From Actinospica robiniae DSM 44927 (lineage in GTDB: Bacteria > Actinomycetota > Actinomycetes > Streptomycetales > Catenulisporaceae), in assembly GCF_000504285.1 (NCBI RefSeq), contig NZ_KI632511.1:8786154-8850153 (forward strand): a stretch of DNA of 64,000 nucleotides, in the 5' to 3' direction. Shown in pieces: positions 17,356 through 25,456 of the stretch; positions within the stretch are counted from its first letter, which is position 1, and the number at the start of each line of letters is the position of its first letter. Below the pieces are notes generated by a model that had not been told where the DNA came from, searched no databases, and saw nothing but the letters and a program-made list of their open reading frames with translations. Made by a program: the position numbers and the translations under genes.

Positions 17356-19841
17356 CCACCACTTCCGCCTCCCTCCTGCCCGGGCTCGGCCCGGCCCGCG
17401 AGGACCTGCTGCGGATGCACGAGGCGCTGCGGGCCAAGCACAGCTCCGTCTTCGCCTACGACAGACCCGACGGCGTGCTGCACCTGTTCGACGAGGCGGT
17501 GCCGGCGCCCCCGCTGGGCGACTTCTGGTCGCGGATCTTCATCGACGAGAGCCTGCCGCTGACCGAGGTCGTACGCACCGGCATGCCCACCGACGGCGGC
17601 TTCGACTCGGTGGACAGCTCGATCACCGAGTACGCGGGCTTCAACGGGAACGCCGTGGGGTTCGGCCGGGTCATGTGCTTCCCGCTGACCACCGCGGACG
17701 AGCGGCTCGTCGGGGTGTTGTTCTGCGACGGGTGCGCCGGGGTCGACGAGATCGGGCACGTCGGCATGCTCTGGCGGCGGCACGCCACCGGGCTGCGGGC
17801 GATGGCCGAGCAGGTCGCGGCCGATCTGGACACCATCGGCGAGCAGATCGCCTCGCGCATCTTCGGTCTCGGCCAGCTGGAAACCGAGCCGACGCTGTTC
17901 ATCGGCCCGGAGCACGTGCCGACCCCGCCGGAGATCCGCGCCGCGATCGGCACCGGCACGTTCTGGTGGCGGCTGCGCGAGGGCGTGATCCACCTGGACG
18001 CGGTCGCCATGGGCGCGGCGGACCCGGCCGAGAAGCGCGGCTACACCGGCGGCCCGGCGCCGCTGCTCTACCGGATCCACCGCGACGACTATCCGCTGGT
18101 GCGCCGGACCATGGCCCGGGCCCTAGCCGAGGAGGGCGTCTTCGCCCTCGAATACCGGGCGCACACCCGGGGAGGCTCGCTGCGCTGGCTGGAGGTGCGC
18201 GGCCGGGTGATCCGGGACGAACGCGGCGAACCGGTGATGCTCGGCATCGTCACCGACACCACCGGCGCGCCGAGCTGGACCCAGGTCGCCTCGACCCAGA
18301 TCGACGCGATGGCCGACGGGTTCGCCATCCTCGACCCGTACTGGCGGCTGGTCTACGGCAACGAGGCGGTGGCCCGGCTGGCCGGGGTCGGCCGCGCCGA
18401 GCTGGCCGGACGCGCCTTCGCCGACGTGCTCTCGCCGCTGCGGGAGAGCGAGTGGAAGCCGGCCTTCGACCAGGCGCTGGCGACCGGCGAGACGGTCTCC
18501 TTCGAGGCGCTGCTGCCGCGGGTCGGGCGCTGGTACGAGCTGCGCGTCGCGGTCGACGCAGGCCGGCTCGCGGTGCACCTGCGCGACGTACACGAGTACC
18601 GGGTGCAGCTCGAGCGGGAGCGTGAGCGCGAGACACGCCGGGAGCGCACCGGCGAGTTCGCCGCGGCCCTCGGCGGGACGCTGGGCGTGGACGACGTCAT
18701 CGCCGTGGTCGAACAACACCTGCCGGAGCTGTGCGGCGCCGAGGGCATCGCCATGCACGTGGTCACCGACGGCAGGCTGCGGTTGATCGCCGCGGTGGGC
18801 TACACCCCGGCCGGCTTCTCCGCGCTGCGCGTCCTCGACCTCGACGTCCCGGGCCCGATGTCGGACGCGGTGAACAAGACCGAGCCGCAGATCTATGAGA
18901 CCTCCGAGCAGATCAAGGATCAGTACCCGTATTTGACGGAGGTGGTCGACGACACCAAGACCGGCGCCCTGCTCGTCCACCCATTGATGCATGAGGGCAG
19001 CTGTCTCGGCCTGGTCTGCCTCCGGTTCGACGAGCCACGCCGGCTCAGCTCGAGTTATCGCGGCTTCGTCGCCCGGCGGTGCGAGCAACTGGCGCAGGCG
19101 CTCTACCGCGCGCACCGGTACGACGCAGAGCTCTCCCTCGCCTCGCGGCTGCGTGACGCAGTGTTCGACGTCCCGCTGGACCAGACGCCAGGGGTCGAAC
19201 TCGCCAGCGAATACCGCTCGCCTGGCCTCGGTCTCGCCGTCGGAGGCGACTGGTACGACGTGATCCCCATGCTGCGCGGGCGGATCGGCCTGCTCGTCGG
19301 CGACGTGGAGGGCCACAACGCCCGCGCCGTGGGCGGGATGAGCATGGTCCGCACCGCGATCCGCGCGTTCGCGCACGAAGGCTACGGCCCGGCCGCGATC
19401 CTCGGACGAGTCAATAAGCTGATCACAGGGCTCGACCCCGACCTGCTCGCCACCTGCTGCTTCGCCGAGCTCGACACCGCGGCCGGCACGGCCCGGATCG
19501 CCCGGGCAGGCCACCCTTCGCCGGTGCTCAGCCTGCCCGACGGCGGCACGGCGGTACTGCCGCTGCCGGCCGGCCTGCCCCTCGGCGTGGACCCGTCCGA
19601 GACGTACCGCTCGGTGCTCAGCCCGCTGCCCGAGGGCGCCCTGCTCGCCCTCTACAGCGACGGCCTGGTGGAAAGCAGATCCCTGCCGATCGACCAGGGC
19701 ACGGACCGTCTCGTCGAATCCCTGCGCGGGCACGGGAACACGCCCCTGCGGGAGCTAGCGCGAAAGATCATCGGCCACCCGTACGACCAGCCCACTCTCG
19801 CCGACGACATCACCCTGCTGCTGGCCCGACGCACGGCGTGA
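17352..19841 (+). CDS. PAS/GAF-regulated SpoIIE-type PP2C serine phosphatase
   Basis: The 829-residue protein has an N-terminal domain of unknown type (1-190), a PAS domain around 200-300, a second PAS around 310-415, a GAF domain around 435-580 and a C-terminal RsbU/SpoIIE phosphatase domain (600-829). Metal ligands are present: GGDWYD with the first Asp at 633, GDVEGHN, LYSDGLVE and ADDITLL. Such enzymes dephosphorylate anti-sigma antagonists and so release alternative sigma factors. No kinase or STAS partner lies nearby. Its ATG overlaps the stop of the GGDEF-EAL gene, so both should be made in a fixed ratio and respond to linked signals. Confidence 0.9.
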   Translation: MTTTSASLLPGLGPAREDLLRMHEALRAKHSSVFAYDRPDGVLHLFDEAVPAPPLGDFWSRIFIDESLPLTEVVRTGMPTDGGFDSVDSSITEYAGFNGNAVGFGRVMCFPLTTADERLVGVLFCDGCAGVDEIGHVGMLWRRHATGLRAMAEQVAADLDTIGEQIASRIFGLGQLETEPTLFIGPEHVPTPPEIRAAIGTGTFWWRLREGVIHLDAVAMGAADPAEKRGYTGGPAPLLYRIHRDDYPLVRRTMARALAEEGVFALEYRAHTRGGSLRWLEVRGRVIRDERGEPVMLGIVTDTTGAPSWTQVASTQIDAMADGFAILDPYWRLVYGNEAVARLAGVGRAELAGRAFADVLSPLRESEWKPAFDQALATGETVSFEALLPRVGRWYELRVAVDAGRLAVHLRDVHEYRVQLERERERETRRERTGEFAAALGGTLGVDDVIAVVEQHLPELCGAEGIAMHVVTDGRLRLIAAVGYTPAGFSALRVLDLDVPGPMSDAVNKTEPQIYETSEQIKDQYPYLTEVVDDTKTGALLVHPLMHEGSCLGLVCLRFDEPRRLSSSYRGFVARRCEQLAQALYRAHRYDAELSLASRLRDAVFDVPLDQTPGVELASEYRSPGLGLAVGGDWYDVIPMLRGRIGLLVGDVEGHNARAVGGMSMVRTAIRAFAHEGYGPAAILGRVNKLITGLDPDLLATCCFAELDTAAGTARIARAGHPSPVLSLPDGGTAVLPLPAGLPLGVDPSETYRSVLSPLPEGALLALYSDGLVESRSLPIDQGTDRLVESLRGHGNTPLRELARKIIGHPYDQPTLADDITLLLARRTA

Positions 19842-19906
19842 GCCCGACGGCGGTTCGTGGGATCGTGTCCGCAGAAGGCTCGCGGCACAAGTGACGGAGA
19901 ACGCAT

Positions 19907-20458
19907 GTGAAGGGTCCGGTAGCGCAGATCATCCTCGTCGGCTGGGCGGTGTTCTGGATCGGCTGGCTGCTAGCCGCCGCGAACGTGAAGCGGGGCCAGG
20001 TCAGCTGGAACCGCTACGCCGGGATCCGGCTAGTCCTCGTCGTGATCGTTGTGGCGGTGGTCCGGGCCCGCCACGGCGTGGATGACGCAACGCTCAAGGG
20101 GGCGGTGCCCAAGGGCATCGGCTTGGCGCTCTGGGCCCTCGGCCTCGGCCTGGCCGTCTGGGCCCGCGTCTACATCGGCCGCAACTGGGGCACGCCGATG
20201 TCGCGCAAGGAGGACCCCGAGCTGGTCACCACCGGCCCCTACCGGCGTGTGCGGCACCCGATCTACTCCGGCATAGTCCTGGCCATGATCGGCACGGCCG
20301 TGGCGATCAGCCTCTATTGGCTCATCGTGGCCGCCCTGTTCGGCGTGTACTTCGCTTATAGCGCCAGGGCGGAGGAGCGCTACATGACCGAACAGTTCCC
20401 CGAGGCCTATCCCGCGTATCAGCGCTCGAGCAAGATGCTTATTCCGTTCATCTTCTAA
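19907..20458 (+). CDS. Isoprenylcysteine carboxyl methyltransferase family membrane protein
   Basis: This 183-residue integral membrane protein has four to five hydrophobic segments and the ICMT/PEMT signature: GPYRRVRHPIYSG followed by EERYM and a FPEAYPAYQ motif near the C-terminus. The family methylates carboxyl or amine groups of lipophilic substrates using S-adenosylmethionine; bacterial substrates are mostly unknown. GTG 19907 has GGAGA six bases upstream. Its stop (20456-20458) is followed within three bases by a long inverted repeat that belongs to the adjoining HNH element. Confidence 0.82.
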   Translation: MKGPVAQIILVGWAVFWIGWLLAAANVKRGQVSWNRYAGIRLVLVVIVVAVVRARHGVDDATLKGAVPKGIGLALWALGLGLAVWARVYIGRNWGTPMSRKEDPELVTTGPYRRVRHPIYSGIVLAMIGTAVAISLYWLIVAALFGVYFAYSARAEERYMTEQFPEAYPAYQRSSKMLIPFIF

Positions 20459-20460
20459 TC

Positions 20461-20928
20461 CCGATTGATGATCTGCTGGGTGATCGTCGTGGTGGGGGCG
20501 GGCGCTTCGCTTCGCCCACGGTTTCGTCTGACCACCCGCCCACCCGTTGCGTTGGTGGGGTGGGCTGGGGTTTCAAGATTTCGCCTCCGGCGCGGGCCTT
20601 CCCTCGGAGAGTGCCTGGGTTTGTGGGGTGCTGGCGTTGGCGGGGCGGGCTGGGGTTCGGGGTGGTCGGGTGCCGGGGGCGTGTTCTCTCCTCGGTCGGT
20701 CCCCGGAGGCAATCAGGAACCTGCCGGGAGGTCAAGCGGCGGTGGTTTCCGCTGATGCTCGATTCTGCATGGCGCCGCTTGACCTCCCGGCAGAACCCTG
20801 ATCGGGCTTCGCCTGCCCGACCGAGGAGAGAGCCCACCCCCTGAGGGGAGTGGTGTGAGCTGCGCTCGGGCCCGGGTCCCGTCCGGTGGCCCGGTCGCGC
20901 TTGATGCATGATCCTGCATCGCACTGAC
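20461..20928 (+). repeat. Long inverted repeat, left copy (~470 bp)
   Basis: The sequence reads as the reverse complement of 22598-23068 with roughly 80% agreement by eye. Matched blocks include the outer CGATTGATGATC, GGGCGGGCGCTTCGCT, TTCCCTCGGAGAG, GGGTTTGTGGGGTGCTG, CTCTCCTCGGTCGGTCCCCG and GAGCTGCGCTCGGGCCCG. Small insertions and deletions separate the blocks. It fills the gap between the ICMT gene and the HNH gene. No convincing protein is coded in it. Short open frames here have no family features. Confidence 0.88.
20686..20830. repeat. Nested palindrome in left repeat (~145 bp)
   Basis: Within the left repeat CTCTCCTCGGTCGG (20686-20699) pairs with CCGACCGAGGAGAG (20817-20830). Inside that, CTGCCGGGAGGTCAAGCGGC pairs with GCCGCTTGACCTCCCGGCAG around a ~30-base loop. 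The arms could fold into a long bulged hairpin in RNA or a cruciform in DNA. The right repeat carries the same structure. Confidence 0.85.
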
Positions 20929-21146
20929 CCGGCCGACGCTCCTCTTCGGCTGCCTGGTTCGGTCAGCCTTGTGGAGTGGTGTCCGGTGGTTCGGCTGTGC
21001 TCGATACAGGATGTTGCATCGCGTAGATTCCTGTATCGCCGGTTCCGGTACCGCTCCCATCTCCTACTTCAACGTCCGGGAGCATCCGCGAGTTCCCGGG
21101 AACATCCCTGATTCTTTTTACCACGCAAGGGTCGTATACACGCCTT
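20929..21146. other. Gene-free spacer with clustered small palindromes
   Basis: This spacer precedes the HNH gene. It contains CGATACAGGA (21002-21011) facing TCCTGTATCG (21029-21038) as a perfect 10-bp inverted repeat around GATGTTGCATC, and a perfect 12-bp palindrome GTTCCCGGGAAC (21092-21103). A related motif, GATGCATGATCCTGCATC, lies just to the left at 20903-20920. These could be binding sites for the element's own protein or a repressor. No promoter can be assigned with confidence. Confidence 0.55.
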
Positions 21147-22457
21147 TTGTCAGTGGCGGGTTCTAGAATAGGAGTGTTCGGGGATGTCGGGGCTGGTATG
21201 GGAGGGTGTCGTGGACGGGGTGGCAGTGGAGATCGCGTCGATGTCCCGTGTGGTGTGCGGGAGGTGCTCGAGCGTGCGCGGGCGGGTGGGGATGATGTGG
21301 GGCGGGTTGACGCGGTGCGTGAGGCGATCGTGGAGGTGGGCCGGGCGGCGCAGGCGCTGCACGGGATGCTGCTGGCGCTGGTCGGTGAGGGCGACCGACT
21401 CGGTATCGCGCGTGGGGGTGTGGGTCCGTGGTTGGCGACGGTGCTGGATGTGACCGAGGGCCGGGCCCGCGCGCTGGCGCACGACGCCCGGCTGCTGGCA
21501 CGGCTGCCGGGAGTGGAGGGGGAACTGTGCTCGGGTGTGATCGGGCCTGATTCCGCGCGGGCGCTGGCGCGCACGGTCAAAGCGGTGCGGGCGACGGGTC
21601 TGGATCCCGCGGTGGAGGCCGCCAAGACGCTCGAGGTGACCCGGGAGCGCGGTGCGCGCGCCGGGTTGGAGCGGGTACGGGTGCTCGAGGAGCAGGTCGC
21701 GCCGGGTTCGATCGAGGCGCGTCATGCGCGGGAGCGCGAACGCTCCTTCGCCCGGTTCGCGACGTGCGGGGAGGGTCAGATGCACCGGTGTGAGATCCTG
21801 CTCGATCCGGTGCGCGGCGCCGTTTTCCAGGCCGCGGTGGATCTGCAGGTCGCGGAGATGATCCGGACCCGGCAGTTCGACGGCGGCGAGATCGTGCCGG
21901 AGGATGTGCGCAGCACCGAGCAGATGAACGCGGAGGCGGTCACCCGGCTCGCACAGGTGTTCCTCGATGCCCCGCCCGAGCAGCGCCGCGCCCACTTCTC
22001 CCTACCCGCGCTCGCCGTCACCATTCAAGGCCCGACCGCACCCGCGGCGGCCGTGAAGAATCCTGCCGTGCCCGCGGCGGGCATGAAGGATCCTGCGGTG
22101 CACACGGAGATCCCGGCGGGCTGTGCGCGCACGGTGTTCGGGGCGTTGGTTCCGGCCGGGCGCCTGCCCAGGCGCGGTGATCCGCGGCGCCATGAGCTGG
22201 TGACCGACGGGCGTACGGGCACCTTCGACGGGATCGCGCTGGACCATGACCCCCGGGCGCGTCTGGCTTCGCCGGGGCAGCGGGCGTTTCTTGGCTGGCG
22301 CGACCGGTACTGCACCTATCCCGGGTGTGATCGCCCGTTGACGTTCGCCCTGCATGCCCATCACGTCGTGCCTTTTGCGCAGGGCGGTGGGACGAGTGTG
22401 GGGAACCTCAGGCTGTATTGCACGGAGCATCACACCACCGTCCACCACGAGCGATGA
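21147..22457 (+). CDS. DUF222-HNH endonuclease (13E12 repeat family)
   Basis: The product is up to 436 residues. A DUF222 helical domain (about residues 40-300) is followed by a C-terminal HNH nuclease with the zinc pair CTYPGC, the catalytic segment LHAHHVVPFAQGG, and NLRLYC-TEHH. Proteins of this type are multicopy in actinobacteria (the REP13E12 family of Mycobacterium tuberculosis), and one member hosts a prophage attachment site. The frame opens at TTG 21147; GTG 21174 or ATG 21198 are also possible, since no good ribosome site is seen. An Ala/Pro/Val repeat (AAAVKNPAVPAAGMKDPAV) lies between the domains. It is the only gene between two long inverted repeats, which suggests a mobile unit. 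DNA target unknown. Confidence 0.88.
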   Translation: MSVAGSRIGVFGDVGAGMGGCRGRGGSGDRVDVPCGVREVLERARAGGDDVGRVDAVREAIVEVGRAAQALHGMLLALVGEGDRLGIARGGVGPWLATVLDVTEGRARALAHDARLLARLPGVEGELCSGVIGPDSARALARTVKAVRATGLDPAVEAAKTLEVTRERGARAGLERVRVLEEQVAPGSIEARHARERERSFARFATCGEGQMHRCEILLDPVRGAVFQAAVDLQVAEMIRTRQFDGGEIVPEDVRSTEQMNAEAVTRLAQVFLDAPPEQRRAHFSLPALAVTIQGPTAPAAAVKNPAVPAAGMKDPAVHTEIPAGCARTVFGALVPAGRLPRRGDPRRHELVTDGRTGTFDGIALDHDPRARLASPGQRAFLGWRDRYCTYPGCDRPLTFALHAHHVVPFAQGGGTSVGNLRLYCTEHHTTVHHER

Positions 22458-22597
22458 TGCAGAAGTTCCCCCCAGAGCGCGACCGGCCATCGGCTCTCTG
22501 TCGCAGGGCTCATGGATCGACGGCGTTGCAGAATCCCTTCAACGTCAAGCGTGACCGGACCACCGACCCTTTGTGCGGATCGGGAATCGGGATGGCG

Positions 22598-23068
22598 GAT
22601 CAGGGTGATGCAGGATTTTTCCGGATCGGGCGCGGCCGGGCCACGGGACCGGGCCCGAGCGCAGCTCGCACCGGACCTCAGGGGGTGGGCTCTCTCCTCG
22701 GTCGGGCAGGCGAAGCCCGATCAGGGTTCTGTCGGGAGGTCAAGCGGCGCGATGCAAGATCAAGCATGAGCGGAGATCTCCGCCGCTTGAGCTCCCGGCA
22801 GGTTCCTGATTGCCTCCGGGGACCGACCGAGGAGAGAGCACACCCCCGCAACCCCACCACCCCGAACAACAGCCCGCCCCGCCAACGACAGCACCCCACA
22901 AACCCCGGCATCTCTCTCCGAGGGAAGGGCCTGCCAGCGGCACTTTTCAATCTTGAAACTGCAGCCTGCCCCGCGAACGCAACGAGTGGGCAGGGTGGGC
23001 AAACGAAACCGTGGGCGGAGCGAAGCGCCCGCCCCACCACGACGACGACCCAGCCGATCATCAATCGG
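22598..23068 (-). repeat. Long inverted repeat, right copy (~470 bp)
   Basis: This is the inverted partner of 20461-20928. Its outer end reads CGATTGATGATC on the minus strand, two bases beyond the stop codon of the methyltransferase gene at 23071-23073. The inner end is near 22598, after which the two copies no longer match. With 22458-22597 it makes up a gene-free stretch of ~610 bp. The rest of that stretch shows no clear feature. Confidence 0.88.
22692..22837. repeat. Nested palindrome in right repeat (~145 bp)
   Basis: CTCTCCTCGGTCGG (22692-22705) pairs with CCGACCGAGGAGAG near 22822-22835. The inner arm GGAGGTCAAGCGGCG faces CGCCGCTTGAGCTCC. It is homologous to the palindrome at 20686-20830. 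The inner loops differ in sequence while the arms are kept, which hints at selection on folding. Confidence 0.82.
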
Positions 23069-23070
23069 TA

Positions 23071-23865
23071 TCAGGCGGAGCCTTTGCGGGCGACCAGGTG
23101 GAAGATGCGGCTCAGCTGCCGGTACGGGTCGCGGTGGCCGGCTTCGAGTTCGACGGCGGCCACGGCTTCCAGCTGCTTGGCGTCGTCCGGATCGAGCGCG
23201 GAACCGCTTAGGTCGAGCCAGTCGACGAAGTGCCAGACGCCGTACCAGGCCAGGGGTTCCGCGCCGCGGTCGCGCAGCTGCGCGCTCAGCTCCTCGACCG
23301 TGTCGGCCCTCGTCGGCAGGCCGAGGACGCCGATCTCGCTGCGCGCGTCGAACGCGGCGAGGGCGTCCTCCCAGCGGCCTTCCAGGGCGGGGCGCACCGC
23401 TGCTGCGTCGGCGTTGCCGGCCATGATCGAGATGATGCCGCCGGGCGCGGTGCGACGGATCAGCTGGTCGAGCAACGGCTCGGGGTGGTCCAGGTAGCCG
23501 AGCACGCCGTGGCACAGCACGGCGTCGAAGTGTTGGCCGCCTGTTGCCTCGTCGGCGTTCTCCCCGGCGGCCTCGACGAACGTCACTCGTTGGCGGACGT
23601 CATCGGGCAGGTGGGCGAGGCGCGCACTGGCTTTGTCCAGCATCGCCGCCGACGGGTCGAGCAGCGTCACCTCGTAGCCGGCTTGGGCCAGCGGGAACGA
23701 CTGGTGTCCGGCGCCGCCGCCGACGTCGAGTACGCGCGCGGGTGGCGGCGGCAGGTGCTCCAGCAGCTGGTTGTGCATCACATACGTGCGCACGCGCCCC
23801 TTGACGGTGGCGTAAGCGCCGTCCGCGAACTTATCGGCCAGACCGGCCCAGGTGTCATCGGCCAT
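23071..23865 (-). CDS. Class I SAM-dependent methyltransferase
   Basis: The 264-residue protein has the Rossmann SAM-binding motif VLDVGGGAGHQSFPLA, an acidic LLDPS strand, and the VEAAGE and VLCHGVLGYLDHPEPLL motifs. It resembles the SmtA/CmoA-like group. The substrate is unknown. ATG 23865 sits seven bases after TACGCT, a plausible -10 of a leaderless promoter. The same frame continues open upstream into a secreted lysozyme-like protein without any stop codon, so a 611-residue fusion is formally possible. I treat this part as its own gene because a cytosolic enzyme behind a signal peptide makes little sense. The stop touches the right inverted repeat. Confidence 0.8.
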   Translation of the reverse strand: MADDTWAGLADKFADGAYATVKGRVRTYVMHNQLLEHLPPPPARVLDVGGGAGHQSFPLAQAGYEVTLLDPSAAMLDKASARLAHLPDDVRQRVTFVEAAGENADEATGGQHFDAVLCHGVLGYLDHPEPLLDQLIRRTAPGGIISIMAGNADAAAVRPALEGRWEDALAAFDARSEIGVLGLPTRADTVEELSAQLRDRGAEPLAWYGVWHFVDWLDLSGSALDPDDAKQLEAVAAVELEAGHRDPYRQLSRIFHLVARKGSA

Positions 23866-24906
23866 GGCGGGAGCGTACCGAGGATGATGCACCCGGTGGT
23901 GCGGCGCGCGTTGATCCTGCCCGAACGAGATGCCGTCGGCGGGTCCGGCCATGCTGGGGCCGTACGTGCTGCCGGGCTCCGAGACGGGGGAGGACGGGGT
24001 GTCCGACGGCGCGGCGTTGACCGGAGCGAACTCGCCGGGATCGGTCACCGAGGTATCGGGGCTGACCTGCTGCACGTACGACTTATACGCGCCGTCGTAG
24101 TAGGTGCTCCAGGCGTTGAGGCCCTGCTGCTCGTACTTCCACACTGCGGCCTCGGCGTTGTTCCACGGATCGAGCAGCTGGTAGTCGCTGCCGAAAGCGG
24201 ACGGGGCCGAGTTGCCCGGGGTGATCTGCCACAGTCCCCAGCCGGTCTTGGCGAAAGGCTCGCCTGTCTGGATCACGCCGGGCTCGGAGCGGCTTTCCGC
24301 CGCCGTGATCGCAGCAACCGTGCTCGCTAGACTGCTCGGCCCTCCGGCCGCCACCCAGAACCCTTCGACCTGCGCGTATCCGAGTGCGGCGCCCGCCGTG
24401 TCCGCCGCGTCTGCCGAGCGTCGCTGCGGTCGCCTCCGGTGGGTCCGGTGGGTCCGGTGGGTCGGCGCGGCCGGCACAGCCGCCTCGCTGAACGACGCCG
24501 CGTGCGGGAAGCCGCCTGGATTCGCGCCGTGGACCTGGACGTCGAGCTCGGTGAACAGCTTGCGCTCGGCCGCATCCGAAGCGGCCGGGGCGCGCAGGGT
24601 GAAGGTCGCCACCGTGCCCTTACTCGCCGCGTCGCTGTGCTCGACGATGAGCCCGGTGGCGGACGCCTCGGTCGCGCTCCAGCGGGTCCAGTGCAGGTGC
24701 TCGGCGACGGCGAGGCGGTCGGCGCAGGTCAGGATCATGCGGACCGGGCGGACGGCTGCCGGACCGTGCCCGCAGACCCGCACCGCGGCGGACGCGACCG
24801 TACCGGCGTGCGAGGGTGAGGCGGCCGCCAGAACGAGGGCGGGGCCGAGCAGCGAGGTCAGCAGCAGCCGGCCGCTTCGGGCAGACGGACGAAGTGTGAT
24901 CATCAC
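23866..24906 (-). CDS. Secreted lysozyme/transglycosylase-like protein, no own stop codon
   Basis: About 347 residues precede the methyltransferase. A signal peptide covers residues 1-35 (hydrophobic core LLLTSLLGPALVLAAA, cleavage after SHA). A domain of unknown type follows, then a Thr-His-Arg linker, and from ~residue 195 a lysozyme-like fold: VAAITAAESRSEPG with the likely catalytic Glu, GWGLWQITPGN, and DPWNNAEAAVWKY. It should act on cell-wall glycan outside the cell. The frame runs without a stop into the methyltransferase at 23865, so its native stop seems lost. Start is GTG 24906 or ATG 24903, with GGAG upstream. Confidence 0.65.
24436..24462. repeat. 9-bp tandem repeat (x3) coding a THR linker
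   Basis: Three perfect copies of CCGGTGGGT on the plus strand encode Thr-His-Arg three times in the secreted lysozyme-like protein, between its N-terminal domain and the lysozyme-like part. Confidence 0.9.
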
Positions 24907-24942
24907 CTGGCGACTCCGGAGGGGTGCGCGGTGAGCCGCAGC

Positions 24943-25284
24943 TCAACTGACGGCGAGATAGACGGCCAGCACTATGCAGGTCACGGCGCAGCAGCCGGCC
25001 GCGGTCAAGGTGGGCCAATGCAGTGGGACCGGCGCGTCCGGCGGCCCCTTCTCCAGCTCCACGGTCTTGAGGTACTGCGCGTAGCCGAGGCCGGTGAAGG
25101 CCAGGCCGATCAGGGCCAGCAGGACGCCGATCGCCTCCGAGGCGTGCTGCAGGCCGGTGAACGCGCCGAACTTGGCCACCACGAAGCCGAGGCCGGCGAA
25201 CGAGACCGAGGTCCGGATCCAGGCGAGCAGCGTCCGGCTGTTCGCCATCAGGTCCCGCATCCGGGCGCTGTCCTCCGCGTCCAC
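24943..25284 (-). CDS. DUF202 small membrane protein
   Basis: This 113-residue protein has three hydrophobic segments and the DUF202/YidH motif SRTLLAWIRTSVSFAGLGF near the N-terminus. The family is widespread and without known function. Start GTG 25284 is the first in the frame; a GAGG lies 13 bases upstream, which is far for a ribosome site, so the start is only moderately sure. It lies between the secreted lysozyme-like gene and a universal stress gene, all on the minus strand but with gaps that permit separate promoters. Confidence 0.8.
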   Translation of the reverse strand: MDAEDSARMRDLMANSRTLLAWIRTSVSFAGLGFVVAKFGAFTGLQHASEAIGVLLALIGLAFTGLGYAQYLKTVELEKGPPDAPVPLHWPTLTAAGCCAVTCIVLAVYLAVS

Positions 25285-25456
25285 CGGCGGCCCCGCGCCT
25301 CAGCCCGCCGCCGCGGCGGGCACGGACGTGTGCGGCGACACTCCGGTGCGCGGCGGCTGCTCGGTACGGGAACTCACCCGACCATCCTCGTGCCCTCACA
25401 CTCCGCCCGCCCGCCCGGACGGCCGAACGGGGCAGCCGACGCAGGGTCAGGTGAGA

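Noticed and set aside
20900-21040. Possible CRISPR-like repeats (GATGCA-type motifs)
   Set aside because: Copies are few, differ in sequence and orientation, and lack regular spacing; no cas gene is present.
20461-23068. Insertion sequence with terminal inverted repeats
   Set aside because: The inverted repeats are real, but there is no DDE, DEDD, serine or tyrosine recombinase between them and no clear target-site duplication. I therefore describe it as an HNH element and not as a known IS family.
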